DNA of 64,000 nt, taken from contig NC_053036.3 in the NCBI RefSeq assembly GCF_002575655.3, positions 649,409,387 through 649,473,386 on the forward strand. Reading direction: 5' to 3'. This DNA is from Aegilops tauschii subsp. strangulata (taxonomy: Eukaryota > Streptophyta > Magnoliopsida > Poales > Poaceae). Below are positions 45,232 to 56,261 of the stretch, piece after piece. A program made the translations under genes and the position numbers. The notes beneath the pieces were generated by a model, which made no database searches, had not been told where the DNA came from, and saw nothing but the letters and a program-made list of their open reading frames with translations. Each line of letters opens with the position of its first letter. The stretch's first letter is position 1.

Positions 45232-46936
45232 TGTTGGGAATCGTAGCATAATTTAAAATTTTCCTACGCTCACCAAGATGCATCTATGGATTCTACTAGC
45301 AACGAGGGGAAAGGAGTGCATCTACATACCCTCGTAGATCGCGAGCGGAAGCGTTCCAATGAACGTGGATGACGGAGTCGTACTCGCCGTGAGCCAAATC
45401 ACCGATGACCGAGTGCCGAACGTACGGCACCTCCGCGTTCAACACACGTACGGTGCAGCGACGTCTCCTCCTTCTTGATCCAGCAAGGGGGGAGGAGAGG
45501 TTGATGGAGATCCAACAGCACGACGGCGTGGTGGTGGATGTAGCAGGTCTCACGCAGGGCTTCGCAAGCTTCTGCGAGAGAGAGAGAGAGGTGTTGCAGG
45601 GGAGGAGGGAGGCGCCCAAGGCTTAGATGTTGCTGCCCTCCCTTCCCCCCACTATATATAGGGCCAAGGGAGAGGGGGGGGCGCAGCCTTGCCCCTTCCT
45701 CCAAGGAAGGGTGCGGCCAGGGGGGAGTCCTTCCCCCCCAAGGCACCTCGGAGGTGCCTTCCCCCTTTAGGACTCTCCCCTTTTTCTTATCTCTTGCGCA
45801 TGGGCCTCTTGGGGCTGGTGCCCTTGGCCCATATAGGCCAAGGCGCACCCCTTACAGCCCATGTGGCCCCCCGGGGCTGGTGGACCCCCGGACCCCTTTC
45901 GGCACTCCCGGTACAATACCGATAAAGCGCGAAACTTTTCCGGCGACCAAAATAAGACTTCCCATATATAAATCTTTACCTCCGGACCATTCCGGAACCT
46001 CTCGTGACGTCCGGGATCTCATCCGGGACTCCGAACAACTTTCGGATTTCCGCATACATATATCTCTACAACCCTAGCGTCACCGGACCTTAAGTGTGTA
46101 GACCCTACGGGTTCGGGAGACATGCAGACATGACCGAGACACCTCTCCGGTCAATAACCAACAGCGGGATCTGGATACCCATGTTGGCTCCCACATGCTC
46201 CACGATGATCTCATCGGATGAACCACGGTGTCGAGGATTCAATCAATCCGTATGCAATTCCCTTTGTCAATCGGTATGTTACTTGCCCGAGATTCGATCG
46301 TCGGTATCCCAATACCTAGTTCAATCTCGTTACTGGCAAGTCTCTTTACTCGTACCACAATGCATGATCCCGTGACTAACGCCTTGGTCACATTGAGCTC
46401 ATTATGATGATGCATTACCGAGTGGGCCCAGAGATACCTCTCCGTTTACACGGAGTGACAAATCCCAGTCTCGATCCGTGCCAACCCAACAGACACTTTC
46501 GGAGATACCCGTAATGCACCTTTATAGTCACCCAGTTACGTTGTGACGTTTGGCACACCCAAAGCACTCCTACGGTATCCGGGAGTTGCACGATCTCATG
46601 GTCTAAGGAAAAGATACTTGACATTGGAAAAGCTCTAGCAAACGAAACTACACGATCTTTTATGCTATGCTTAAGTTGGGTCTTGTCCATCACATCATTC
46701 TCCTAATGATGTGATCCCGTTATCAATGACATCCAATGTGCATAGTCAGGAAACCATGACTATCTGTTGATCAACGAGCTAGTCAACTAGAGGCTTACTA
46801 GGGACAGGTTGTGGTCTATGTATTCACACATGTATTACGATTTCCGGACAATACAATTATAGCATGAATAATAGACAATTACCATGAACAAAGAAATATA
46901 ATAATAACCATTTATTATTGCCTCATATTACCAACA
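45232..46936 (-). repeat. BARE-like 3' LTR
   Basis: The LTR is 1705 bp. It lacks a short TAGGGC-type stretch near its inner end (46924) and the duplicated GGTGGACCCCC block that the partner LTR has. The polypurine tract follows on the minus strand (46937-46949 on plus: GTCTCCCACTTGC). Confidence 0.92.
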
Positions 46937-49900
46937 GTCTCCCACTTGCACTAGAGTCAATAATCTAGTTCACATCACCATGTGATTAACATTCACTGGT
47001 CACATCACCATGTGACCAACATCTAAAGATTTTACTAGAGTCAACAATCTAGTTCACATCACTATGTGATTATCACTCAATGTGTTCTGGTTTGGTCATG
47101 TTATGCTTGTGAGAGAGGTTATTAGTCAACGGGTCTGAACCTTTCAGAACCGTGTGCTTTACGAATATCTATGTCATCTTGTGGATGCTACCACGCGCTA
47201 TTTGGAGCCATTTCAAATAATTGCTCTACTATACGAATCCGGTTTACTACTCAGAGTTATCCGGATTAGTGTCAAAGTTTGCATCGACATAACCCTTTAC
47301 GACGAACTCCTTTCCACCTCCATAATCGAGAAAAATTCCTTAATCCACTAGGTACTAAGGATAAGTTCGACCGCTGTCATGAGATCCTTTCCGGATCACC
47401 ATTGTACCCCCTTGACCAACTCATGGCAAGGCACACTACATGTCCGGTACACAGCATAGCATACTATAGAGCCTACGTCTAAAGCATAGGGGACGACCTT
47501 CGTCCTTTCTCTATCTTCTGCTGTGGTCAGGTCTTGAGTCTCACTCAATACTCACACCTTGTAACACAGCCAAGAACTCCTTCTTTGCTGATCTATTTTG
47601 AACTCTTTCAAAATCATGTCAAGGTGTGCTGTCTTTTGAAAGTATCATCAGGCGTCTTGATCTATCTCTATGGATATTGATGCCCAATATGTAAGCAGCT
47701 TTACCCAGGTCTTCCTTTGAAAAACTCCTTTCAAACAACCCTTTATGCTTTCCAGAAATTTTACATCATTTCGGATCAACAATATGTCATTCACATATAC
47801 TTATCAGAAATGTTGTAGCGCTCCCACTCACTTTATTGTAAATACAAGTTTCTAACAAACTTTGTATAAACCCAAAAACTTTGATCACCCCATCAAAGCG
47901 TATATTCTGACTCCGAGATGCTTGCTCTGATCCATGGAAGGATCGCTGGAGCTAGCATACCTTTTAGCATCCTTAGGATCGACAAAACCTTTCTGATTGT
48001 ATCACATACAACCTTTCCTTACGAAAACTGGTAAGGAAACTTGTTTTGACATCCATCTGCCAGATTTCATAAATGTAGCTAATGCTAACATGATTCCGAC
48101 GGACCTAAGCATCGCTACGGATGAGAAAAACTCATCGTAGTCAACTCCTTGAACTTGTGAAAATACTCTTTGCCACAAGTCGAGCTTCATAGAAGGTAAC
48201 ATTACCGTCCATGTCCGTCTTCTTCTTAAAGATCCATTTATCTCAATGGCTTGCCGATCATCGGGGCAAGCTCACCAAAGTCCATGCTTTGTTCTGATAC
48301 ATGGATTCTATCTCGGATTTCATGGCCTCGAGCCATTCGTCGGAATATGGGCCCACCATTGCTTCTCCATAGCTCGTAGGTTCATTGTTGTCTAGCAACA
48401 TGACTTCCAAGACAGGATCACGCATTACTCTGAAGTAGTGCGCATCCTCATCGTCCTACGAGGTTTGGTAGTGACTTGATCCGAAGTTTCATGATCACTA
48501 TCATAAGCTTCCACTTCAATTGGTGTAGGTGCCACAGGAACAACTTCCTGTGCCCTGCTACACACTAGTTGAAGCGACGGTTCAATAACCTTATCAAGTC
48601 TCCACCATCCTCCCACTCAATTCTTTCGATAGAAACTTTTCCTCGAGAAAGGACTCGTTTCTAGAAGCAATTACTTTTGCTTCCAGATCTGAAATAGGAG
48701 GTATACCCAACTATTTTTGGGTATTCTATGAAGATGCATTTATCCGCTTTGGGTTCGAGCTTATCACCTGAAACTTTTTCACAGAAGCATCGCAGCCCCA
48801 AACTTTTAAGAAACGACAACTTAGGTTTCTATGAACGGTGTCGTCTCAACGGAATTGCGTGGTGCGCCTTTTAAAGTGAATGCGGTTGTCTCTAATGCCT
48901 AACCCATAAACGATAGTGGTAATTTGATAAGAAACATCATGGTATGCACCATATCCAATAGGGTGCAGTTATGATGTTCGGACACACCATCACACTATGG
49001 TGTTCCAGGCGGTATTAATTGTGAAACACTTTCCACAATGTCTTAATTGTGTGCCAAACTCGTAACTCAGATACTCATCTCTATGATCATATCACAGACA
49101 TTTTATCCTCTTGTCACGATGATCTTCAACTTCACTCTGAAATTACTTGAACATTTCAATAATTCAGACTTGTGTTTCATCAAGTAAATACACTCAGCGT
49201 CTACTCAAATCATCTGTGAAGTAAGAACACAACGATATCCACTGTATGCTTCAGCACTCATTGGACTGCATACATCAAAATGTATTACTTCCAATAAGTT
49301 GCTCTCTTGTTCCATCTTACTGAAAACGAGGCCTTTCAGTCATCTTGCCCATGTGGTATGATTTGCATGTCTCAAGTGATTCAAAATCAAGTGAGTCCAA
49401 ACGATCCATCTGCATGGAGTTTCTTCATGCATATATACCAATAGACATGGTTCGCATGTCTCAATCTTTTCAAAAACGACCGAGTCCAAAGATCCATCTA
49501 CATGGAGCTTCTTCATGCGTTCTATACCAATATGACTCAAATTGCAGTGCCACAAGTATGTGGTACTATCATTACTATTTTATATCTTTTGGCACGAACA
49601 CGTGTATCAATACGATCGAGATTCATTTTAGGTGCAAGACCATTGAAGGTATTATTCAAATAAACAGAGTAACCATTATTCTCCTTAAATGAATAACCGT
49701 TTTGCGGTAAACATAATCCAATCATGTTCAACGCAAACACCAAATCTCGATGGTAGAGGGAGCATGCGATGCTTGATCACATCAACCTTGGAAACACTTC
49801 CAACACATATCGTCATCTCACCTTTAGCTAGTCTCCATTTATTCCGCAGCTTTTATTTCGAGTTACTAACACTTAGCAACCGAACCAGTATCTAATACCC

Positions 49901-52068
49901 TGGTGCTGCTAGGAGTACTAGTAAAGTACACATTCATATAACATATATCCAATATACTTCTGTCGACCTTGCCTGCCTTCTCATCTACCAAGTATCTAGG
50001 GTAGTACTGCTTTAGTGACCGTTCCTCTCATTACAGAAGCACTTAGTCTCGGGTTTGGGTTCAACCTTGGGATTCTTCACTAGAGCAGCAAACGACTTGC
50101 TATTTCATGAAGTATCCCTTTTTCCCTTGCCCTTCTTAAACTAGTGGTTTTACTAACCATCAACAATTGATGCTCCTTCTTGATTTCTACTCTCGCGGTG
50201 TCAAACATCGCGGATAGCTCAAGGATCATCATAATTGTCCTTGATATGTTATAGTTCATCACGAAGCTCTACTAGCTTGGTGGCAGTGACTATGGAGAAC
50301 TATCACTATCTCATCTGGGAGATTAACTCCCACTCGATTCAAGCGATTGTGGCACTCAGGTAATCTGAGCACACGCTCAACGATTGAGCTTTTCTCCCTT
50401 AGTTTGCAGGCTTAAGAAACTTGTCAGAGGTCTCATACCTCTTGACGTGGGCACTAGTCTGAAATCCCAATTTCAGTCTTCGAAACATCTCTCATGTTTT
50501 GCGACGTTTCAAAAACGTCTTTGGTGCCACAATTCTAAACCGCACTGAACTATCACGTAGTCATCAAAATGTGTATGTCAGATGTTTCGTAACATCTACA
50601 GACGACGCTGAGGTTCAGCACACCGAGCGGTGCATTAAGGACATAAGCCTTCTGTGCAGTAATGAGCACAATCCTCAGTTTACGGACCCAGTCCGCATAA
50701 TTGCTGCTACCAACTTTCAACTAAATTTTCTCTAGGAACATATCTTAACTAGTAGAACTAAAGCGCAAGCTATGACATAATTTGCAAATACCTTTTTGAC
50801 TATGTTCATGATAATGAAGTTCATCTGATTATGAACTCCCACTCAGATAGACATCCCTCTAGTCATCTAAGTGAAACATGATCCGAGTTTAACTAGGTCG
50901 TGTCCGATCATCACGTGAGACGGACTAGTCAAGATCGGTGAACATCTCCATGTTGATCGTATCTTCTATACGACTCATGCTCGACCTTTTGGTCCTCCGT
51001 GTTTCGAGGCCATGTCTGTACATGCTAGGCTCGTCAAGTCAACCTAAGTGTATTGCGTGTGTGCCGAGGCCATGTCTGTACATGCTAGGCTCGTCAACAC
51101 CCGTTGTATTCGAACGTAAGAATCTATCACACCCGATCATCACGTGGTGCTTCGAAACGACGAACCTTCGCAACGGTGCACAGTTAGGGTGAACACTTTC
51201 TTGAAATTATTATAAGGGATCATCCTACTTGCTACCGTCATTCTAAGCAAATAAGATGCAAAAACATGATAAACATCACATGCAATCAAATAGTGACCGG
51301 CATGACACCATGATTATGCTCCTTTGATCTCCATCTTCGGGGCACCATGATCATCTTTGTCACCGGCATGACACCATGATCTCCATCATCATGATCTCCA
51401 TCATTGTGTCTTCATGAAGTTGTCACGCCAACGATTACTTCTACTTCTATGGCTAACTCGTTTAGCAACAAGTAAAGTAATTTACATGGCGTTATTCAAT
51501 GACACGCAGGTCATGCAAAATAATAAAGACAACTCCTATGGCTCCTGCCGGTTGTCATACTCATCGACATGCAAGTCGTGATTCTTATTACAGGAAAATG
51601 ATCAATCTCATACATCACATATATCATTCATCACATCTTCTGGCCATATCATATCACATAGCACTTGCTGCAAAAACAAGTTAGACGTCCTCTAATTGTT
51701 GTTGCAAGTTTTTTTTACGTGGTTTATAGGTTTCTAGCAAGAACGTTTCTTACCTACGTATGACCACAACGTGATTTGCCAATTTCTATTCACCCTTCAT
51801 AAGGACCCTTTTCATCGAATCCGTTCCGACTAAAGTAGGAGAGACAGACACCCGCTAGCCACCTTATGCATCTAGTGCATGTCAGTCGGTGGAACCTGTC
51901 TCACGTAAGAGTACGTGTAAGGTCGGTCCGGGCCGCTTCATCCTATAATGCCGCCGAAACAAGAAAAGACTAGTAGCGGCAAGAAGAATTGGCAAACTCA
52001 ACGCCCACAACTGCTTTGTGTTCTACTCGTGCATAGTAACTACGCATAGACCTGGCTCATGATGCCAC
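46937..52068 (-). pseudogene. BARE-like internal region with degraded gag-pol
   Basis: Only short frames remain on the minus strand. They match, in Copia order, a gag fragment with a Lys-rich end (50080-50262), GAG-pre-integrase (WHCNLSHIGIERMKKLHVDG, 49340-49555), the linker before RT (48425-48616) and an RT block with QVQGVDYDEFFSSVAML (48002-48202). Frames change every few hundred bases. Two direct duplications are visible: GAGGCCATGTCTGTACATGC at about 51008 and 51066, and a roughly 100-bp block at 49345-49430 and 49450-49525. The leader (50740-52068) has no coding frame. Next to the 5' LTR, TGGCATCATGAG on the minus strand is a degenerate primer-binding site. Confidence 0.8.
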
Positions 52069-53791
52069 TGTTGGGAATCGTAGCATAATTTAAAATTTTC
52101 CTACGCTCACCAAGATGCATCTATGGAGTCTACTAGCAACGAGGGGAAAGGAGTGCATCTACATACCCTCGTAGATCGCGAGCGGAAGCATTCCAATGAA
52201 CGTGGATGACGGAGTCGTACTCGCCGTGATCCAAATCACCGATGACCGAGTGCCGAACGTACGACACCTCCGCGTTCAACACACGTATAGTGCAGCGACG
52301 TCTCCTCCTTCTTGATCCAGCAAGGGGGGAGGAGAGGTTGATGGAGATCCAACAGCACGATGGCATGGTCGTGGATGTAGCAGGTCTCCGGCAGGGCTTC
52401 GCAAGCTTCTGCGAGAGAGAGAGAGGTGTTGCAGGGGAGGAGGGAGGCGCCCAAGGCTTAGATGTTGCTTCCCTCCCTTCCCCCCACTATATATAGGGCC
52501 AAGGGAGAGGGGGGGGGCGCAGCCTTGCCCCTTCCTCCAAGGAAGGGTGCGGCCAGGGGGGAGTCCTTCCCCCCCAAGGCACCTCGGAGGTGCCTTCCCC
52601 CTTTAGGACTCTCCCCTTTTTCTTATCTCTTGCGCATGGGCCTCTTGGGGCTGGTGCCCTTGGCCCATATAGGCCAAGGCGCACCCCTTACAGCCCATGT
52701 GGCCCCCCGGGGCTGGTGGACCCCCTTGGTGGACCCCCGGACCCCTTTCAGCACTCCCGGTACAATACCGATAAAGCGTGAAACTTTTCCGGCGACCAAA
52801 ATAAGACTTCCCATATATAAATATTTACCTCCGGACCATTCCGGAACCTCTCGTGACGTCCGGGATCTCATCCGGGACTCCGGACAACTTTCGGGTTTCC
52901 GCATACATATATCTCTACAACCCTAGCGTCACCGGACCTTAAGTGTGTAGACCCTACGGGTTCGGGAGACATGCAGACATGACCGAGACACCTCTCCGGT
53001 CAATAACCAACAGCGGGATCTGGATACCCATGTTGGCTCCCACATGCTCCACGATGATCTCATCGGATGAACCACGGTGTCGAGGATTCAATCAATCCGT
53101 ATGCAATTCCCTTTGTCAATCGGTATGTTACTTGCCCGAGATTCGATCGTCGGTATCCCAATACCTAGTTCAATCTCGTTACCGGCAAGTCTCTTTACTC
53201 GTACCACAATGCATGATCCCGTGACTAACGCCTTAGTCACATTGAGCTCATTATGATGATGCATTACCGAGTGGGCCCAGAGATACCTCTCCGTTTACAC
53301 GGAGTGACAAATCCCAGTCTCGATCCGTGCCAACCCAACAGACACTTTCGGAGATACCCGTAATACACCTTTATAGTCACCCAGTTACGTTGTGACGTTT
53401 GGCACACCCAAAGCACTCCTACGGTATCCGGGAGTTGCACGATCTCATGGTCTAAGGAAAAGATACTTGACATTGGAAAAGCTCTAGCAAACGAAACTAC
53501 ACGATCTTTTATGCTATGCTTAAGTTGGGTCTTGTCCATCACATCATTCTCCTAATGATGTGATCCCATTATCAATGACATCCAATGTCCATAGTCAGGA
53601 AACCATGACTATCTGTTGATCAACGAGCTAGTCAACTAGAGGCTTACTAAGGACAGGTTGTGGTCTATGTATTCACACATGTATTACGATTTCCGGACAA
53701 TACAATTATAGCATGAATAATAGACAATTACCATGAGCAAAGAAATATAATAATAACCATTTATTATTGCCTCTAGGGCATATTACCAACA
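52069..53791 (-). repeat. BARE-like 5' LTR
   Basis: The LTR is 1723 bp and nearly identical to 45232-46936. It carries one extra copy of a 15-bp unit at about 52728-52742. Confidence 0.92.
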
Positions 53792-53838
53792 ACAGCATAG
53801 TGTGAGATTAGGCCCGTAAGCCTGCATTTGAGAGGAGC
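53792..53838 (-). ncRNA. Candidate Pol III RNA B (copy 2), 5' part
   Basis: From about 53838 on the minus strand the sequence GCTCCTCTCAAATGCAGG, then CTTACGGGCCTAA, matches copy 1 at 44153 downward, starting at the predicted +1. It is cut off by the BARE-like element. The 3' part is at 45130-45231. Confidence 0.5.
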
Positions 53839-53862
53839 TCTAGAGGGCAGCTGCAGCGGGGC

Positions 53863-53904
53863 TTATAAACCACTTCGAGCCCCTCTCAACTAGCGAGGTG
53901 GGAC
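53863..53904 (-). promoter_or_regulatory. U6-type promoter (USE + TATA), minus strand, copy 2
   Basis: GTCCCACCTCG (53904-53894) is followed after 24 nt by TTTATAA (53869-53863) on the minus strand. It points towards the RNA B sequence. The sequence between TATA and +1 differs from copy 1, whereas the sequence after +1 is conserved. Confidence 0.65.
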
Positions 53905-53937
53905 TAAACTTTTGGCTGCGACGCGGGCAGCAAGAGG

Positions 53938-54136
53938 CCTTTGGTCCCGGTTGGTGGCACCAACCGGGACCAATGCCCCCCCTTTTGTCCCGGTTGGTGC
54001 CAACAACCGGGACCAAAGGCCGCCGCTTCCCACACATTGGGCTGCTGAAAAGAGGCCTTTGGTCCCGGTTGGTGGCACCAACCGGGACTAATGCCTACCT
54101 TTAGTCCCGGTTGGTGCCACGAACTGGGACTAAAGG
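53938..54136. repeat. Second internal cluster of subterminal-type repeats
   Basis: Four palindromic units of the type GTCCCGGTTGGTGGCACC with AACCGGGAC lie at about 53940-53973, 53983-54017, 54058-54091 and 54101-54135. They separate the minus-strand U6-type promoter from the TATA box of the second protein gene. Confidence 0.88.
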
Positions 54137-54140
54137 ATTT

Positions 54141-54150
54141 GATATATAAG
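54141..54150 (+). promoter_or_regulatory. TATA box of the Ulp1-domain gene
   Basis: GATATATAAG lies 5 nt after the last repeat of the cluster. Transcription should begin near 54172, followed by a C-rich leader (54172-54500). Confidence 0.6.
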
Positions 54151-54171
54151 TCCACACTTAGGAAATTTTCG

Positions 54172-54815
54172 ACATACCTCACCAGTTGCCCCCGACGCCG
54201 CCAGGATGCCCGTGCTCGCCGTCGCCGCCCGCTCCTCATCGCCGTCGCCCCGCGCCCTTGCCCCGACGGGTCGCCGCCCGGTGCTCGTCGCCGTCGCCCT
54301 GCCCCCACGCGCCGCCCCGCCTCGTGCTCCCTTGCTAGCGCGCACCGCCTCGGCGCCCCGAGCCCCGCGCCCGGCCCGCGCGTGCTCGCCGGCGCCCTTG
54401 CCACCCCCGCCCCGTCCCGGCCCCGTGCGCTGGCGCCCTCGTCGCCCCCGCCCCCGCCGTCGCCATCGTCCTAGCCGCCCCCGCTGTGAGAGCCGCCGCC
54501 CTGGCTCTGTTTTTTATTTTTATTAGTTTAATTTTTTTGTTCATATGTGATGTATATGTGTATGTGGCTATAATGTATATGTGAACAAAAAAATGTATGT
54601 ATGTAGATGTTCAAAATGTATGAATATATATGTCAAAAATGTTTTTTTGTTCATAGAAAGTTTTTTGTTCATATATAGAAAGTTTTTTGTTCATATATAG
54701 AAAGTTTTTATATATGACAATGGATATATATTCGATATATATGAGAAATGATGATCCACATGGAAAAGTTTTATATATGCAAAAGTTACAATTTTAGAAA
54801 AGTTTTATATATCTA
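54172..54815 (+). other. GC-rich leader then AT-rich intron-like sequence
   Basis: 54172-54510 is extremely C/G-rich, with long Pro/Arg/Ala frames in several phases that look like composition artefacts. I read it as an untranslated first exon. 54510-54815 is AT-rich with repeated TTTTTTGTTCATATATAGAAAG units and is probably the start of a long intron ending at 56256. Confidence 0.45.
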
Positions 54816-55090
54816 GCTAGGAAGGGAAGAAGAAAAAGAAGGATAGGAAAGAAGAAAATAAGAAGAGGAAAGAAAGAAGAAGAGGAGAGGAAGAAGAGGA
54901 GATATAAATAAGAAGAGGAAAAGAGAAGAAAAAGAAGAGGAGAAGAAGAAAGGAATAGAGGAGAAGAAGAAAAAATAGAAAATATTCTATTTTTTCTTCT
55001 TCTCCTCTTTTTTTTCTTCTTTTTTTTCTTCAATCCTCTCCTCTATTCCTTTCTTCTTCTCTCCTCTTTTTATTTCTTCTTCGTTTTCTT
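54816..55090. repeat. Polypurine/polypyrimidine inverted repeat
   Basis: About 160 bp almost purely A/G (54820-54979) is followed by about 100 bp almost purely T/C (54985-55085). The arms are complementary around AAATATT at about 54979-54985, and pairing extends outward (GAGGAGAAGAAGAAAAAATA with TATTTTTTCTTCTTCTCCTC). Confidence 0.85.
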
Positions 55091-55104
55091 ATGTTTTATC
55101 GGGT

Positions 55105-56040
55105 CTGTCGTCGTCGATATATACCCCTCCCGATAACTTCAACACGAGGGGGGGGGGTCGATATACCCCCTCCCCGATAACATTATTTTCCCGTGTATAT
55201 ATGTCGTCGTTGTCGATATAACCCCCTCCAGATAACTTGAACACGTGGGGGGGGGTCGATATTATAGGATATCTATCTAAATACGGCTCCTATCGTTTAA
55301 GGTTAGTAAATACATACTAGGAAATGCTCTTCAGGGATACCAGAACTGGAAGATCCTGTCAAGGGGAAACAGGACCTTAATAAGCGCCATCCCGAGACTT
55401 GGACTCGAGGGATGGTAAGATCAATAGGAGAAGGAGATATGATACAATTACTATGATCAGGATACCTTATATGAGCCTAACATTATTTTCCCGTGTATGT
55501 ATGTTGTCGTTGTCGATATTATCCCCTCCCGATAACTTCAACACGAGGGGGGATAACTTCAACATGAGGGGGGGTCGATATACCCCCTCCCCGATAACAT
55601 TATTTTCCCGTGTATATATGTCGTCGTTGTCGATATAACCCCCTCCTGATAACTTCAACACGTGGGGGGGGGGGGTCGATATACCCCCTCCCCGATAACA
55701 TTATTTTCCCGTGTATGTATGTTGTCGTTGTCGATATTACCCCCTCCCGATAACTTCAACACGAGGGGGGATAACTTCAACACGAGGGGGGGTCGATATA
55801 CCCCCTCCTCGATAACATTATTTTCCCGTGTATGTATGTCGTCGTTGTCGATATAAAACCCCCTCCCGATAACTTCAACACGTGGGGGGGGGTCGATATA
55901 TACCCCCTCCCCGATAACATTATTTTCCCGTGTATGTATGTCGTCGTTGTCGATATATATAACTCCCTCCCAGATAACTTTGACATGATGGACGGTCGAT
56001 ATGTATACCCCCTCTCGACCGTGATAACTTATACCACGGG
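55105..56040 (+). repeat. Minisatellite, unit about 100-120 bp
   Basis: At least six units are seen, containing CCCGATAACTTCAACACG, then a G-run with GTCGATAT, then CCCCGATAACATTATTTTCC and GTCGTCGTTGTCGATAT. Units start near 55190, 55489, 55609, 55708, 55829 and 55929. About 225 bp of unrelated sequence (about 55262-55485) interrupts the array. It lies in the presumed long first intron of the Ulp1-domain gene. Confidence 0.85.
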
Positions 56041-56261
56041 AGCACCCCCCGGCCCTCTCGCTCGACCAAAACTCTCGAGGACACCCAAACCCTAGAAAAA
56101 AACGATGTCGGTCTCCTACCCCCTCCCGCCGCGCCCCTACCCTTGAAGCGTTGCCTAGGCCACCCCAAACCCGGAATAAGCTAGGTCTACGTTTGCACTA
56201 ATATATCCACCTGCTGTCATGTTTGTGTAATAATTGCCATGTTGTAATATTTGCAGAAACA

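Larger units (their letters stand above)
45232..53791 (-). mobile_element. BARE/WIS-like Copia retrotransposon, minus strand
   Basis: The 8.56 kb element has LTRs 45232-46936 and 52069-53791 starting TGTTGGGAATCG and ending CCAACA. The perfect TSD ACAGC is at 45227-45231 and 53792-53796. By eye the LTRs differ by about two dozen substitutions plus a 15-bp tandem duplication, a 7-bp deletion and two small length changes (about 1.4%). The internal region is coding-derived but heavily broken, so the element was either copied from a defective master or is non-autonomous. It is the youngest datable insertion in the window. Confidence 0.93.

Noticed and set aside
45399..45848. 149-codon minus-strand frame, repeated in part at 52487-52684
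   Set aside because: It lies within both BARE-like LTRs and is low-complexity. LTRs of this family are not known to encode a protein.
46094..46375. 93-codon frame duplicated at 52943-53224
   Set aside because: It is the same LTR sequence in both BARE-like LTRs. Its conservation is due to recent duplication, not coding selection.
39228..54140. Two fused CACTA elements as an explanation for the internal repeat clusters
   Set aside because: No internal CACTA terminus or TSD was found at either cluster. Both outer ends share one TSD, so a single element with internal repeat clusters is simpler.
54091..54544. Pro/Ala/Arg-rich frames of 60-166 codons in several phases
   Set aside because: They reflect GC composition in the leader of the Ulp1-domain gene. 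The frames overlap on both strands and share no recognisable motif.
55105..56040. Possible CRISPR-like array of regular repeats
   Set aside because: The repeats are contiguous 100-120 bp minisatellite units without unique spacers, and the genome is a plant.
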